Shown here piece after piece: positions 20,207 through 20,699 of a DNA stretch of 20,699 nt. The position numbers were made by a program, and so were the translations under genes. The stretch is from an uncultured Clostridia bacterium (GTDB taxonomy: Bacteria; Bacillota; Clostridia; Christensenellales; Pumilibacteraceae), in contig CAMUAL010000031.1 in assembly GCA_947086925.1 (NCBI GenBank), positions 1 to 20,699 on the forward strand, read 5' to 3'. The number at the start of each line of letters is the position of its first letter. Within the stretch, counting starts at the first letter, position 1. The notes under the pieces were generated by a model. That model made no database searches, was not told the origin of the DNA, and was given only the letters and a program-made list of their open reading frames with translations.

Positions 20207-20699
20207 GTGCGTAAAAAGAACGAGCTTGCGTTAGATATAATTTCCGAGTGCGCAAAGGCGGAGTTTATGGAAAAAGGCTTCGAGGGAGCAAGCATGCGCT
20301 CTATTGCGGAGCGGGCGGGGTACACCACCGGTATGCTTTACAGTAGGTTCGCCGACAAAAGCCAACTGTTCCGCGAGATTGTAGACGGCGCGGCAAACAA
20401 ACTGTTTAATTACTTTTCCTCTTCCGAGAACGAGTTTGCCGAACTTTCGCCCGAAACTCAGTATAACAACATGCACTCTTACGTAGACGTCAAGGTTGAC
20501 GAAATGATAGATATTATTTACGACAATTTCGACGCGTTCAAGCTTATCGTGTGCAAAAGCGCGGGAAGCGGCTACGAATATTACATTGACAAGATGATAG
20601 ACATAGAAACGGCGAACACCGTGCGTTTTATAAAACAGTTGAACGACGCAGGTATTAAGATGAACGTAGTTCGCGCGGATTTAAGCCATATGTTGTCGA
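20207..20699 (+). CDS. TetR/AcrR-family transcriptional regulator (partial, runs off right edge)
   Basis: 164 codons are visible, open to the window end. The start is GTG at 20207, supported by AAAGGAG 10 bases upstream and by the promoter and operator; there is no ATG at a suitable place. The N-terminal helix-turn-helix is typical of TetR: IISECAKAEFMEKGFEGAS, then MRSIAERAGYTTGMLYSRFADKSQLF with the usual G-x-x-Y-x-x-F pattern (here GMLYSRF). An all-helical ligand-binding domain follows. The ligand is unknown. The gene may control itself, the divergent alcohol dehydrogenase, or genes beyond the window; many relatives govern efflux pumps. Confidence 0.9.
   Translation, partial: MRKKNELALDIISECAKAEFMEKGFEGASMRSIAERAGYTTGMLYSRFADKSQLFREIVDGAANKLFNYFSSSENEFAELSPETQYNNMHSYVDVKVDEMIDIIYDNFDAFKLIVCKSAGSGYEYYIDKMIDIETANTVRFIKQLNDAGIKMNVVRADLSHMLS

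Overview
The window looks like a chromosomal segment of an anaerobic Bacillota, probably an uncultured member of Clostridia. Four things point that way. The housekeeping proteins are of clostridial type. Shine-Dalgarno sites are strong (AGGAGG-like). Vegetative promoters are very regular, with TTGACA and TATAAT boxes and a 17-bp spacer recurring throughout. A flavodiiron oxygen/NO reductase, ferredoxin-type proteins and an iron alcohol dehydrogenase fit an anaerobe, and mrnC-thyX-rlmB is a familiar clostridial gene order. I cannot name a species.

Region 1 (about 1-3248) is accessory DNA and visibly more AT-rich over 1-2249. Its most interesting part is 1-364. No protein is credible there on either strand, but a near-consensus minus-strand promoter at 371-399 drives a densely structured RNA. 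It has a series of hairpins, a UUCG tetraloop, G-U pairs that fit only the minus-strand transcript, and a repeated 10-mer that could pair with a third segment. It runs off the left edge and I do not recognise the family. Divergent from it lies a small XRE regulator, a 25-bp palindrome, and two overlapping DNA adenine methyltransferase genes. Together they resemble the methylase half of a DpnII-like restriction-modification system with the nuclease missing. A serine recombinase follows, cut off just after its zinc ribbon. Its stop codon abuts the start of a host-type ferredoxin gene, which marks a probable mobile-element boundary.

Region 2 (3250-5400) carries the ferredoxin-like protein, a GrpB-family protein and a flavodiiron protein with its own promoter, closed by a bidirectional terminator. 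Region 3 (5404-6165, minus) holds two small membrane proteins. Region 4 (6331-8906) has ilvC, convergent cysK, and a divergent Rrf2-family regulator that may control cysK. Region 5 (9092-11516) has an Mrp/NBP35 Fe-S carrier, a lipid-kinase family protein and a convergent nitrilase-like hypothetical protein.

Region 6 (11664-15940) contains mrnC-thyX-rlmB (RNA processing, dTMP synthesis, rRNA methylation) followed by the glycolytic genes tpiA and gpmI. A 308-bp gap rich in hairpins and repeats follows. Region 7 (16249-18601) has a zinc-finger-less Fpg/Nei-type DNA glycosylase, then an XRE regulator fused to a zinc ribbon and membrane segments with a small membrane partner. The regulator is preceded by an array of TCAAC/GTTGA half-sites. 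Region 8 (18744-20699) has an iron-containing alcohol dehydrogenase on the minus strand, divergent from a TetR-family gene that runs off the right edge. The TetR promoter carries a palindromic operator over its -10 box.

No tRNA, rRNA, CRISPR array or complete insertion sequence was seen.
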